A stretch of DNA of 64,000 nt from Brevundimonas sp. UBA6550 (GTDB lineage Bacteria > Pseudomonadota > Alphaproteobacteria > Caulobacterales > Caulobacteraceae): positions 62,001-126,000 of the forward strand of contig NZ_DJKE01000005.1 of NCBI RefSeq assembly GCF_002434505.1, written 5' to 3'. The notes under the pieces are model-generated. The model was not told the DNA's origin. It saw nothing but the letters and a program-made list of their open reading frames with translations, and ran no database searches. The position numbers were made by a program, and so were the translations under genes. This document shows, in pieces, positions 1 to 8,191 of this stretch (the stretch's first letter is position 1; each line of letters starts with the position of its first letter).

Positions 1-1312
1 CGAAGCCTACCCCGAGGCCGAGACCTCGGGATCCGTCTTCTACGTGTATGCCCTGGCGTGGGGCATCAATCATGGCCTTCTGGATCGCGAGACGTATCTT
101 CCGCATGTGCTGAAGGGTTGGGCCGGGCTGAACCGGCATGTTCTGCCCAATGGTCTGGTGGGCGCAGCGCAAAAGACGGGAGATCAGCCCGTCTCTACCT
201 CGCCCGAAGATGTCGGGCTCTATGTCTCTGGGACATACATACTGGCGGGGCTTGAGGTGGCGGATCTCAACGGGCCGCCGCAGTCTTTGCCCAAAGCGGA
301 ACCCGCGCGCGACACCGACGAAGTCATCGCCGCAACGACGCCCGTTCCGCCGCCGCCCGTCACCGTGATTGGCCCAGAGGAAGTCCGCCGTCGAGAGGCG
401 GAAATGCGGGCGACGTCCGCACTCTCCTATGACCCGGCCGACTTGGGCCGCCCCTCCACCATTGCGCCTCTGGCGCCGCCGCCTGCGGACCAGCAAACGC
501 CCCGCGCCGTTGCGCGCTTCGCGCCGGATCGCCTGGACGATCTGTTGTGGGAAAACGACCGTGTAGCCCACCGGATCTACGGCCCTGCGCTTGAGGTGCG
601 CGAAGCGCCGTCAGGCTCGGGCGTCGATGTGTGGGCCAAGCGTGTCCGCTATCCGTTCATGGATCGCCAGTTGAAGTTCCCCAACTACCACGTCGATCGC
701 GGGGAAGGCCTGGACTATTACGATGTCGGGCGCGGGCGAGGCGCCGGAGGTCTTGGCGTCTGGTACGACAACAAGCTGTGGACCAGTCGCAACTTCTCGA
801 CCTATGAAATCCAGAAAACCGGCGGTGACGAGGCGCGCTTCAGCGTGGCCTATCGTCCTTGGCCGGTCGATGTGGTCCGCACCGTTTCGGAAGTTCGCGC
901 ATTCAGCCTGCCGCTCGGCTCGAACTTCACCCGTATGACGTCGACGGTGAGTTCGAATACCGCCACCTCTCTGATCGTCGGAATCGGCATTTCCAAGCGC
1001 AGCAACGACAATGGGCGGGGCTTCGTCACCCGTGATGCCGAGCACGGTCGATTGATGTTCTGGGAGCCCGACAATCCAGAGCACGGCTCGCTGGGCATCG
1101 CCCTTGCGGTCGATCCCGCAACCGTCGAGGGTTTTGCCGAAGACGCCGACAACTATCTGATCCTTGTCAGGGTCACGCCCGGCCAGCCGTTCACCTATTA
1201 CATGGGCTCAGCGTGGGACCGCGGTCTGGACTTCTCCAGTCGCCAATCGTGGGAAGACTTCGTCGCAAGCCAGAGCTTCGAATTCCGGGCTATCCCACAG
1301 GGGGCCGATTGA
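1..1312 (+). CDS. GH105-DUF4861 two-domain protein, 5'-truncated by window edge
   Basis: The reading frame is open from base 2, so the true start lies before the window. The first ~85 visible residues match the end of a GH88/GH105 (alpha/alpha)6 barrel (unsaturated rhamnogalacturonyl hydrolase type): segments such as YALAWGINHGLL and DVGLYVSGTYILAG. After a Pro-rich linker (about residues 85-165) comes a second domain with the DUF4861 pattern (KRVRYPFMDRQLKFP, GEGLDYYDVGRGRGAGG, FSTYEIQ). Family knowledge: GH105 removes the unsaturated uronate from the non-reducing end of oligomers left by pectin or rhamnogalacturonan lyases, and DUF4861 proteins are common in pectin loci. Catalytic residues of the GH105 part lie outside the window. 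It converges on the lectin-fold gene with a 14-bp gap. Confidence 0.8.
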   Translation, partial: EAYPEAETSGSVFYVYALAWGINHGLLDRETYLPHVLKGWAGLNRHVLPNGLVGAAQKTGDQPVSTSPEDVGLYVSGTYILAGLEVADLNGPPQSLPKAEPARDTDEVIAATTPVPPPPVTVIGPEEVRRREAEMRATSALSYDPADLGRPSTIAPLAPPPADQQTPRAVARFAPDRLDDLLWENDRVAHRIYGPALEVREAPSGSGVDVWAKRVRYPFMDRQLKFPNYHVDRGEGLDYYDVGRGRGAGGLGVWYDNKLWTSRNFSTYEIQKTGGDEARFSVAYRPWPVDVVRTVSEVRAFSLPLGSNFTRMTSTVSSNTATSLIVGIGISKRSNDNGRGFVTRDAEHGRLMFWEPDNPEHGSLGIALAVDPATVEGFAEDADNYLILVRVTPGQPFTYYMGSAWDRGLDFSSRQSWEDFVASQSFEFRAIPQGAD

Positions 1313-1326
1313 CCGCCAAGCTTGGG

Positions 1327-2016
1327 TCAGGTCTTGCCCAGGACGAACTTGTCGGGCGCAAGCGCCAGACGCGAGAAGGCCGCAGCCCGTACCGCGCCCT
1401 TGAACGGGCTGACACGATTGTACCGGCATCCGATGGAGCATCGACCGGCCCCTTGCGGTCGATAGGTTAGCGGCGCCTCGGCCTGCAGGACGCCATCGAC
1501 AAAGCTGCGGTACATGCGGCCGTCAAAGGTCTGGGCGACATGGAACCAGCGGCCGACTGGAAAACGCTTCTCCGGGTCGATCAGGGTGTGATTGTAACCC
1601 TGGCCTTTGGCGAAGGCGTCGAGCCACCACTCCCCGTCCCGCGTACGGATTTCAAAGAGTATCCGGGTATCCGTCGCCAGCCCCTCTGGCCCGATCTCCT
1701 GAAGATGGAACCACCGCTGCTCGAAGGCGCCCCCATCGGGACGAAACAGCGCCTCAAAGGTGAACGTTGTCGCCCCCGCCAATGGGTGAATGTCCAGAAA
1801 CACGGCGTCGTCGCGTCCGTTGAACTGAACCGCCCTGCCCCAGGGCGACATCACCAAAGTCGGCGCGCCTTCCAGATGGACGGGGTTTCCACCGATTTCA
1901 TCAAGGTTATCGAAGAGCCAACGCACAGACGGTTCGCCCGCAGGACGCGCAGCCAGCGAGGCGCACCCGGTTGCAGTCAGTCCCATTCCAGCGGTCAGAA
2001 GACGCCGTGTGATCAT
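1327..2016 (-). CDS. Exported LamG/concanavalin A-like lectin-fold protein
   Basis: About 229 residues from ATG 2016. A longer in-frame start exists but would put a non-signal-like stretch ahead of the export signal. The N-terminus reads MITRRLLTAGMGLTATGCAS, which has a paired Arg, a hydrophobic run and a Cys near residue 18, so it could be a Tat substrate or a lipoprotein (the lipobox ATGC is not canonical). The remainder has the beta-sandwich pattern of the LamG/jellyroll family (FTFEALFRPDG, WFHVAQTFDGRMYRSFVDG, a C-terminal GAVRAAAFSRLAL strand). It lies 85 bp downstream of a TonB-dependent receptor on the same strand, so it is probably co-transcribed and may help bind glycan at the cell surface. 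Substrate unknown. Confidence 0.7.
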   Translation of the reverse strand: MITRRLLTAGMGLTATGCASLAARPAGEPSVRWLFDNLDEIGGNPVHLEGAPTLVMSPWGRAVQFNGRDDAVFLDIHPLAGATTFTFEALFRPDGGAFEQRWFHLQEIGPEGLATDTRILFEIRTRDGEWWLDAFAKGQGYNHTLIDPEKRFPVGRWFHVAQTFDGRMYRSFVDGVLQAEAPLTYRPQGAGRCSIGCRYNRVSPFKGAVRAAAFSRLALAPDKFVLGKT

Positions 2017-2101
2017 GGTTGGATCAGCCCTTGGCAAACAAGGGAGGGCGGTGCCTGACATCCGACGCCGCCCTTCCAAAGCCTATCTCGTTATAAAGCG
2101 A

Positions 2102-4963
2102 TCAGAAGCGATAACGCGCGCCGACATAAACCTGACGTCCGGTGTGATGATAGACATAGGTGCTGTCGCGCGACCCGCCGATGTCGCCGTGGTTCTGACG
2201 GTTGGCTTCGTCCGTCAGGTTCAGACCTTCCACGGAAATGCTCAGCTTGTCCGTGAGGTTATACGACGCCGAGGCGTCGATGGTGGTCGTTTCGGTCTTG
2301 CCTTGATAGGGGATCAGACCCGTGGCGCCGTTCGAGCCCGGCACGCTCTGGAAATAGGTGTCCCGATAGGCCGCCGACACCCGCGCGTTGAACTTGCCGT
2401 CGTCGTAGTAAAGCGTCGCGTTCCAGGCGTTCGGCGACAGGTTCACCAGGTCTGCGGTGACGAAAGCCGCGCAAGTGGCCGTTACGCAGTATTGAATCTC
2501 GGACTCAACATGGGTGTAGTTCAGCTGCGTGCCGATGTTCGACAGAAGGCTCGGCAGGAACGAGAAGGTTTGCTGATAGCTGATCTCGAAACCCTTCAAC
2601 GGGCCGCCCGGCGTGTTCGTGGGCGTGCTGAACTGGTAGACGTCGCCAGCAGGTCGACCGCCTGCCGGGAAGGCCACGGGGTTCAGCGCCGTCAGTTGGC
2701 TGTAAGACAGAGGTTCCGTCGTCGTCTGCACGTAGGTCGAGATGTCCTTGTAGAAGTAGGCGAAGGACAGCAGGGCTTCAGGCGCGAAGTAGTACTCGAC
2801 CGACAGATCGTATGTCGTCGCCCGATAGGGCGCTAGGTCCACGTTGCCCAGCGAGGCCGTGTTGGTCGCCGCGCCGGCCGCACTCAGCGTGAACACCGGC
2901 ACAAGGCTGGTGACAGGCGGTCGCGCCATCACTTTCGCCGCCCCGAAACGAACGATAAAATCTTTCATCGGCTCGATCGACACATTCAAGGACGGCAGGG
3001 TGTCGTCGTATTCGTTCTCTCCTCGCACCGGCGTCGCAACGCCGCCAACGTTTGAGTAGCCCAAGGCGTCGACTTCAGTCTTCACCTGCCGGACGCCCAC
3101 GTTTCCTCGGAACGGGACGCCCATGACTTCGGTGTCCCAATCGGCTTGGACATAGGCTCCGGTGTCGGTTTCGGTCACCTCACGCCAGTTGCCGTAGGTC
3201 GATGAGTTGCCGTTCAGGCCAATGAGCCGGAAATCGCCACCCGCCACGCCCGTGTCGCAGTTGCACTTGTAGTTCCAGACCGACTGAAGCGCAGCGAGGT
3301 CAGGACGCACCCAGGTCGTCGCCGAGCCAGAAGGCAGGTCGAGATTGCGACCGAATCCTTGCAGCAGGTTGGTGACGGAGGCCATGCTCGTGCCAGCCGG
3401 CAGCGCTGGCGAACCATTGGCGTTGTTGGGGCGTGCGAAGGCCCGGCTGCTGGATTCGTACTCTTTGCGGCTGATGCCGGCCTTCAAGGTCAGCCAACTG
3501 CTGAGGTCGAACTCCAAACCGGCCTCCCCGGTCGTGTACACATTCTCCTGGAAGTTGGAGCTGATGCGCAGTTCCGAACGCGGTTGAGCACCGGTCGGCC
3601 CGACCACGCTCCACTGGGTCGGGTCCGCAACGTTGAAGCCCCAGTTGATCGCAGGCAGGTTTCGGTTCTCACGGAAGTCGTAAGAATAGCCGGCGACATT
3701 CTGGCGGTCGATGATGGCGCTGACCTGCACGGGGTTGGCGAAGCTGGATTCCGCGCGACCGATCAGGCCGTTGAAGCGCAGTCGGTCGGAAAACTCGTGC
3801 TCGACCCCAAAGGTCATCTGCTTGAATTCGGTCTGCAGCTCATCGAACCGCTGCTCGCTGCGGATATCCATGTCGTCGAGCTGAGCGTAGATCATCTCGC
3901 CGGTGGAAGGATCGATCTCGAAGCTTCTGATATCGACCTGAGGCTTGCCGCCCTGATCGGCGCCGCGGCTGAGCGACCACGCCTGCAGGAAGTTCTCGCT
4001 GCGGGTCGAATCGAGCTTCGAATACAGCATGTCCAAGGTGAACAGGGTCGGACCGTTGCCCGGACGCGCCTGCACGGACAGGGTCGCGCCTAGGCGTTTC
4101 TGGCTATGCTCCAGGCTGCCGTAGCGCGGGATACGAGGATGATAGGTGCGCGCGGCGTTGGGCAGCACGCTGCCGTTCTGGAACCCGCCATCAGCGCTGG
4201 CCGGCCCCCAACGCACGGAACTGAAGCCTTCTTCCAGGCTGTCGCGTTCGCTGTAGGCGATTGAGAACAGGGCCCCGATCTGATCGTCGGCCCAAGTGTT
4301 GGACACCAGGCCGGCGAAGCGCGGGCTCCAGTCCTGCGACAGGTCGTTGTAGCCGTACTGGCCCGAGATGGCGCCCTGAAAACCCATCTTATCGAACGGA
4401 CGGCTGGTCTTCAGATCGACCGTGGCGCCCAGCGACCCCTCCTCGGTCTCAGCCGAGGCGGTCTTTCGCACCGTGATATTGTTGAAAAGTTCGGAGGCGA
4501 AGACGTTGAAGTCAAAGCCCCGGCCGCGGTTCACGCCGCCGGAGGAGTCGGTCGCGCCGGTCGAGGCCTGGGCCTCGATGCCGTTGATGCGGGTGCGGGT
4601 GAACTCGGAACTCAGGCCGCGCACGGTGATCGACCGCCCCTCGCCCGCGTCGCGGTCGATGGACACGCCCGGAATGCGCTGGATGGATTCGGCCAGATTG
4701 GTGTCGGGGAAATCGGCGATGTCTTCCGCCGAAATGGCGTCCACGACGCCCGCTTCGCGCCGCTTGATGTTCAACGAGTTCTGCAGGCTGGCGCGGAACC
4801 CCGTGACGACGATATCATCGACTTCGGCTGCGGCGTCCTGTTGGGGCGTGGTCGCGTCAACGGTTTGGGCGGCGGCGTCGTGCGCCATCATAGCCAGGGC
4901 GAGCGCGCCTAGCGACGCCGTGGCGACCAGCGCGTTTCGCGCGAATTTGTGGCGTTGGTTCAT
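2102..4963 (-). CDS. TonB-dependent receptor 1 (carbohydrate type)
   Basis: About 953 residues. Start ATG 4963 is chosen because a GGGAGGAGACAC ribosome-binding site precedes it and a signal peptide follows (MNQRHKFARNALVATASLGA ... AAAQ). The TonB-box-like VDDIVVTG is near residue 50, followed by the plug (DFPDTNLAESIQRIPGVSID, ITVRGLSSEFTRTRING), then a 22-strand-barrel-sized region ending in an aromatic residue (GARYRF). This is the Xanthomonas/Caulobacter receptor type tied to glycan uptake. Role: TonB-powered import of oligosaccharides across the outer membrane, here probably pectin fragments, inferred from neighbours. Two ACCGGT-centred operators lie 70-120 bp upstream. There is no STN domain, so it is a transporter and not a sigma-signalling receptor. 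Confidence 0.9.
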   Translation of the reverse strand: MNQRHKFARNALVATASLGALALAMMAHDAAAQTVDATTPQQDAAAEVDDIVVTGFRASLQNSLNIKRREAGVVDAISAEDIADFPDTNLAESIQRIPGVSIDRDAGEGRSITVRGLSSEFTRTRINGIEAQASTGATDSSGGVNRGRGFDFNVFASELFNNITVRKTASAETEEGSLGATVDLKTSRPFDKMGFQGAISGQYGYNDLSQDWSPRFAGLVSNTWADDQIGALFSIAYSERDSLEEGFSSVRWGPASADGGFQNGSVLPNAARTYHPRIPRYGSLEHSQKRLGATLSVQARPGNGPTLFTLDMLYSKLDSTRSENFLQAWSLSRGADQGGKPQVDIRSFEIDPSTGEMIYAQLDDMDIRSEQRFDELQTEFKQMTFGVEHEFSDRLRFNGLIGRAESSFANPVQVSAIIDRQNVAGYSYDFRENRNLPAINWGFNVADPTQWSVVGPTGAQPRSELRISSNFQENVYTTGEAGLEFDLSSWLTLKAGISRKEYESSSRAFARPNNANGSPALPAGTSMASVTNLLQGFGRNLDLPSGSATTWVRPDLAALQSVWNYKCNCDTGVAGGDFRLIGLNGNSSTYGNWREVTETDTGAYVQADWDTEVMGVPFRGNVGVRQVKTEVDALGYSNVGGVATPVRGENEYDDTLPSLNVSIEPMKDFIVRFGAAKVMARPPVTSLVPVFTLSAAGAATNTASLGNVDLAPYRATTYDLSVEYYFAPEALLSFAYFYKDISTYVQTTTEPLSYSQLTALNPVAFPAGGRPAGDVYQFSTPTNTPGGPLKGFEISYQQTFSFLPSLLSNIGTQLNYTHVESEIQYCVTATCAAFVTADLVNLSPNAWNATLYYDDGKFNARVSAAYRDTYFQSVPGSNGATGLIPYQGKTETTTIDASASYNLTDKLSISVEGLNLTDEANRQNHGDIGGSRDSTYVYHHTGRQVYVGARYRF

Positions 4964-5035
4964 TCTCGTGTCTCCTCCCAAATCTGGCGTCGCTGGGTCG
5001 AAACGCCCACGTTCACGCCACCCGCTGCTGGCGGG

Positions 5036-5049
5036 AGACACCGGTGTCA
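5036..5049. promoter_or_regulatory. Putative LacI-family operator 1a
   Basis: AGACACCGGTGTCA, containing the 12-bp perfect palindrome GACACCGGTGTC (5037-5048). It lies 73 bp before the receptor-1 start and about 240 bp before the divergent carboxylesterase. It is the most symmetric of seven related sites in the window. LacI-family operators are typically even palindromes with a central CG. Confidence 0.75.
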
Positions 5050-5069
5050 CGACCTGTTCGCCAAGTCTC

Positions 5070-5083
5070 TGCTACCGGTGTCA
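5070..5083. promoter_or_regulatory. Putative LacI-family operator 1b
   Basis: TGCTACCGGTGTCA, the second copy in the receptor-1/carboxylesterase divergent region, centred 34 bp from site 1a. The paired arrangement suggests cooperative binding. The rest of the 4964-5291 gap shows only an isolated TGACAC half-site at 5253-5258. Confidence 0.65.
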
Positions 5084-5291
5084 TAAATGTTTAGCCACAG
5101 ATGACGGCGTGTGGCAAGAACGTGGCTGCGTCGATGGCCGATTTGTAATCTGCAAGAAACCGGCTGCCGGAAGCACAACCTTGGCGACCAGCCGTCGCGG
5201 TGGAGAGGAAGATGTCTGTCAATGTCGAACTCGCGTCAGAATCCACTCTGAATGACACATCCGGCGCATCTACTTGCCTGAAGCCATCTCG

Positions 5292-6845
5292 ATGATCACA
5301 CGTCGCACAGCGCTCGTACTGGGCATGACAACCGCCGCCCTCCCCTTCTCTGCAAAGGCCGGTTCGAACGATCCTCGGGTCCAGACAACTACCGGTCCCG
5401 TCACTGGGGTTCGATACGACGGGGTGAGCGTATTCAAAGGTTTGCGCTACGGGGCGCCCACGCAGCGATTCAGACCTCCTCGGCGACCTGCGCCGTGGAG
5501 GGATCCGATTCGCGCCGCAACCTACGGGGCGGCCAGCCCCCAGCGCGGGAACGAGCCGAACCAAAGCGAGGACTGTCTCTTCCTGAACGTCTGGACTCCA
5601 GGGACCGACGCAGGACGTCGCCCGGTGATGGTCTATATTCACGGGGGCGCCTATTCGGCAGGCTCGGGATCGGACCCGCTTTATGACGGCGCAAGATTGG
5701 CGGCGCGGGGCGATGTCGTGGTGGTCACCCTGAACCATCGGCTGAACGTCTTCGGCTACGCCTATCTGGCGCGGCTGGCGCCGGGGTTCGAGGATTCCGG
5801 CAATGCCGGGCAATTGGACCTGATCCTGGCGCTGCAGTGGGTGCGCGACAATATCGCGGCGTTCGGCGGCGATCCCTCGCGGGTCATGCTGTTCGGCCAA
5901 TCGGGGGGCGGCGCCAAGATCGCCACCCTGATGGCCATGCCGGCCGCCCAAGGCCTGTTCCACCGGGCGGCGACCATGAGCGGCCAGCAGGTCACGGCCT
6001 CCGGCCCGATCAACGCCACGACGCGGGCGGCAGCCTGGCTGAAAGCGCTGGGCCTGACGCCGGATCGCGCAGCCGAGGCGACGACGATGCCTGTCGAGCG
6101 GCTGCTGGAGGCGCAAACGGCCGAGGACCCGATCCTGGGCTTCGGCGGCCTCTACTTCGGGCCGGTGCTGGATTTCCGCAGCCTGCCGCGCCACCCCTTC
6201 TATCCCGATGCAGCGCCGCAGGGGCGGTCGATCCCAATGATCATCGGCAATACCCGAGAAGAGACGCTGGGGTTCATGGGCGACGATCCCAGGAACCAGG
6301 GCCTGACATGGGACAGCCTGGCTGCGCGGCTGACGCCGGGCGTCATGCGGATCGACATCACGCCCGAGGCGGTGATCGCCGGCTATCGCGCCATGCATCC
6401 CGACTGGTCGCCGGATCGGGTGCTGATCGCCGCCACGACGGCGGGCCGATCCTGGCGCGGAGCGGTGATCGAGGCCGAAGAACGCGCCAGGGCCGGAGCG
6501 CCCGCCTGGGTCTATCAGCTCGACTTCCCCGGTGAGTTGGCCTCGGGCCGCCAGGGCGCCTTCCACACCGCCGACATCCCTCTGGTGTTCGATAACGTTC
6601 AGGCGGCCGGCTCGCGCACGCGGGGACCGGGCGCGCAAAGTCTGTCGGACAAGATGAGCGACGCCTTCATCGCCCTGGCCCGCGATGGCGACCCGAACCA
6701 TGCCGGCCTGCCACGCTGGGACCGCTATGAGTTGCCGCGTCGCCAGACCATGCTGATGGACGTGCAGCCGCGCATGGCCGACGACCCGCGCGGCGACGAG
6801 CGCGCCTTCTTTTCGACCATCCCCTACATCCAGCCGGGGACGTGA
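5292..6845 (+). CDS. Exported type-B carboxylesterase
   Basis: About 517 residues. ATG 5292 is preferred to an upstream TTG (5274) because it opens directly with a twin-arginine-like signal, MITRRTALVLGMTTAALPFS, cleaved near AKA. Carboxylesterase type-B hallmarks: EDCLFLNVWTP, the oxyanion segment YIHGGAYSAGSG, and the nucleophile elbow GQSGGG with Ser near residue 203. A C-terminal His is expected within ALARDGDPNHAG. It would hydrolyse ester bonds in the periplasm. In this locus acetyl or feruloyl groups on pectin are plausible substrates, but that is inference. It is divergent from receptor 1 across the double operator, so joint control is possible, although the operators are ~210 bp away. 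Confidence 0.8.
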   Translation: MITRRTALVLGMTTAALPFSAKAGSNDPRVQTTTGPVTGVRYDGVSVFKGLRYGAPTQRFRPPRRPAPWRDPIRAATYGAASPQRGNEPNQSEDCLFLNVWTPGTDAGRRPVMVYIHGGAYSAGSGSDPLYDGARLAARGDVVVVTLNHRLNVFGYAYLARLAPGFEDSGNAGQLDLILALQWVRDNIAAFGGDPSRVMLFGQSGGGAKIATLMAMPAAQGLFHRAATMSGQQVTASGPINATTRAAAWLKALGLTPDRAAEATTMPVERLLEAQTAEDPILGFGGLYFGPVLDFRSLPRHPFYPDAAPQGRSIPMIIGNTREETLGFMGDDPRNQGLTWDSLAARLTPGVMRIDITPEAVIAGYRAMHPDWSPDRVLIAATTAGRSWRGAVIEAEERARAGAPAWVYQLDFPGELASGRQGAFHTADIPLVFDNVQAAGSRTRGPGAQSLSDKMSDAFIALARDGDPNHAGLPRWDRYELPRRQTMLMDVQPRMADDPRGDERAFFSTIPYIQPGT

Positions 6846-7111
6846 GCGGACTTGGACTCCCACGCGGAAAAAAACAGTCCAACGAGTCCAACTTCAGATC
6901 CTTCTTTCGTCATTGACTGACGACCGAGGATTATAAGGGGGCCGGGAAGCCTGTTAGGTCGATTGTCGTTGGCGAGCGAAAACAGCCGATAAATCAATGC
7001 CGGTCAGTGTCGAAATAGGATGGCTAGCCCAGGGACGGGGGTAGATGCGCCGGGCGGGGCGTCACCTCCTCGGCCCGAAGACCCGGAGTCGAAGTTGGAC
7101 TCACGGAGCCT
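6846..7111. other. Intergenic gap with a long-spaced inverted repeat
   Basis: The gap lies between convergent esterase genes. GAGTCCAACTTC (6884-6895) and its exact reverse complement GAAGTTGGACTC (7091-7102) bracket about 195 bp, and a further TTGGACTC occurs at 6852-6859. I see no reading frame, RNA gene or T-run terminator in it. Confidence 0.5.
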
Positions 7112-8110
7112 TCAAAGCGGGAAATCCAGCCGCGCAGCCCAGGCCCGGACAAGATCGGGCCACACCTGAGCGGGCTTGCCCCGGATCAGGCGGATGCCGA
7201 ATCCATGGCCGCCTTCCTGGAAAAGATGCGCCTCGGACGGCACGGCGCCGGCCTTGAGCGTGGTCAGCAGTTGCAGGCTGTTTTCGACCGGCACCGAGGC
7301 GTCGTCGATGGCGTGCAGCAGAAAGACAGGCGCCGCGCCGCGCCAATCCATCTTCTCAAGGGAGTAGGCCGCGATCCGCTCGGGCGACGGCGTCTCGCCC
7401 AGCAGCTGGGTTCGCGATCCGGCGTGAACATAGGGGTCCGCCATGGTCGCCACCGGATACATCAGCACGGTCAGGTCCGGGCGGAACGACACAGCATCGG
7501 CTGCGTCTGTCGCCGCATAGGTCGCATCCGCCCGCGCACTGGCCAGACCCGCCAGATGTCCCCCGGCCGAAGCGCCCAGGACGCCGATCCTGTTCGAATC
7601 GACGCCGTAGTCGGCCGCCCGACTGCGGATAAGGCGTATGGCGCGCTGCGCGTCCTGGAGCGGGGCATCGGCTCCAGCCGCCCAGCCGTCGGCGGGCAGG
7701 CGATAGCGCAGCACGAAACAGGTCGTGCCGCTGCCCGCGAACACCCGCGCGACGTCATACCCCTCCTTGTCGAGCACGGCCCAGCGATAGCCGCCGCCAG
7801 GGATCAGCAGCATGGCCGATCCGTTCGGCCGCCGGGGCCGGAAGACGGTCAGGATGGGATCGGTCGTATATTGGGCGTATCGATCATGAAAAGCCGGATC
7901 GGTCGAACGCTCTGGCACGATGGGTGTGACGGTCACCCCCTGCCCGCCCGGCGCGCCGTCGGGCCACAAACCTATGATTTCGGCCGGGTCGGGCGGGCCT
8001 GCGCGACCGGCGTCTGCTGTCGTTTGCGCCGATGCACGCGGCGCACTCAAGACCACCGCAGCCCCTGCGGCCAGCCCCAGAAGCGTCCTGCGTTCGATAT
8101 CCATCGTCAT
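7112..8110 (-). CDS. Exported alpha/beta-hydrolase (acetyl/xylan esterase-like)
   Basis: About 332 residues. Start ATG 8110 follows AAGGTGTGAGC, and ATG 8104 is a near alternative. The N-terminus MDIERRTLLGLAAGAAVVLS ... ASAQ has a twin-arginine pair and a hydrophobic core, so export by Tat is likely. Alpha/beta-hydrolase fold: IPGGGYRWAVLDKEG (oxyanion HGGGY-like loop), nucleophile GASAGGH with Ser near residue 178, Asp in LLHAIDDASVP, and His in EGGHGFG. This is the BD-FAE/acetylxylan-esterase-like class. It is the last gene of a minus-strand set (hydratase, ExuT-like transporter, esterase; 81 bp after the transporter). A role in de-esterifying pectic oligosaccharides is inferred from position. 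Confidence 0.8.
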   Translation of the reverse strand: MTMDIERRTLLGLAAGAAVVLSAPRASAQTTADAGRAGPPDPAEIIGLWPDGAPGGQGVTVTPIVPERSTDPAFHDRYAQYTTDPILTVFRPRRPNGSAMLLIPGGGYRWAVLDKEGYDVARVFAGSGTTCFVLRYRLPADGWAAGADAPLQDAQRAIRLIRSRAADYGVDSNRIGVLGASAGGHLAGLASARADATYAATDAADAVSFRPDLTVLMYPVATMADPYVHAGSRTQLLGETPSPERIAAYSLEKMDWRGAAPVFLLHAIDDASVPVENSLQLLTTLKAGAVPSEAHLFQEGGHGFGIRLIRGKPAQVWPDLVRAWAARLDFPL

Positions 8111-8191
8111 GCTCACACCTTGAAACGAACACGGCCGGACGATCTCTCGCCCGGCCGCAATCCTCAACGACTTTAGGTCTATGCCCCTTCG

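Noticed and set aside
5091..6863. 590-codon frame antisense to the carboxylesterase
   Set aside because: Arg/Gly/Pro-rich with no domain features. Long antisense frames are expected at this GC content.
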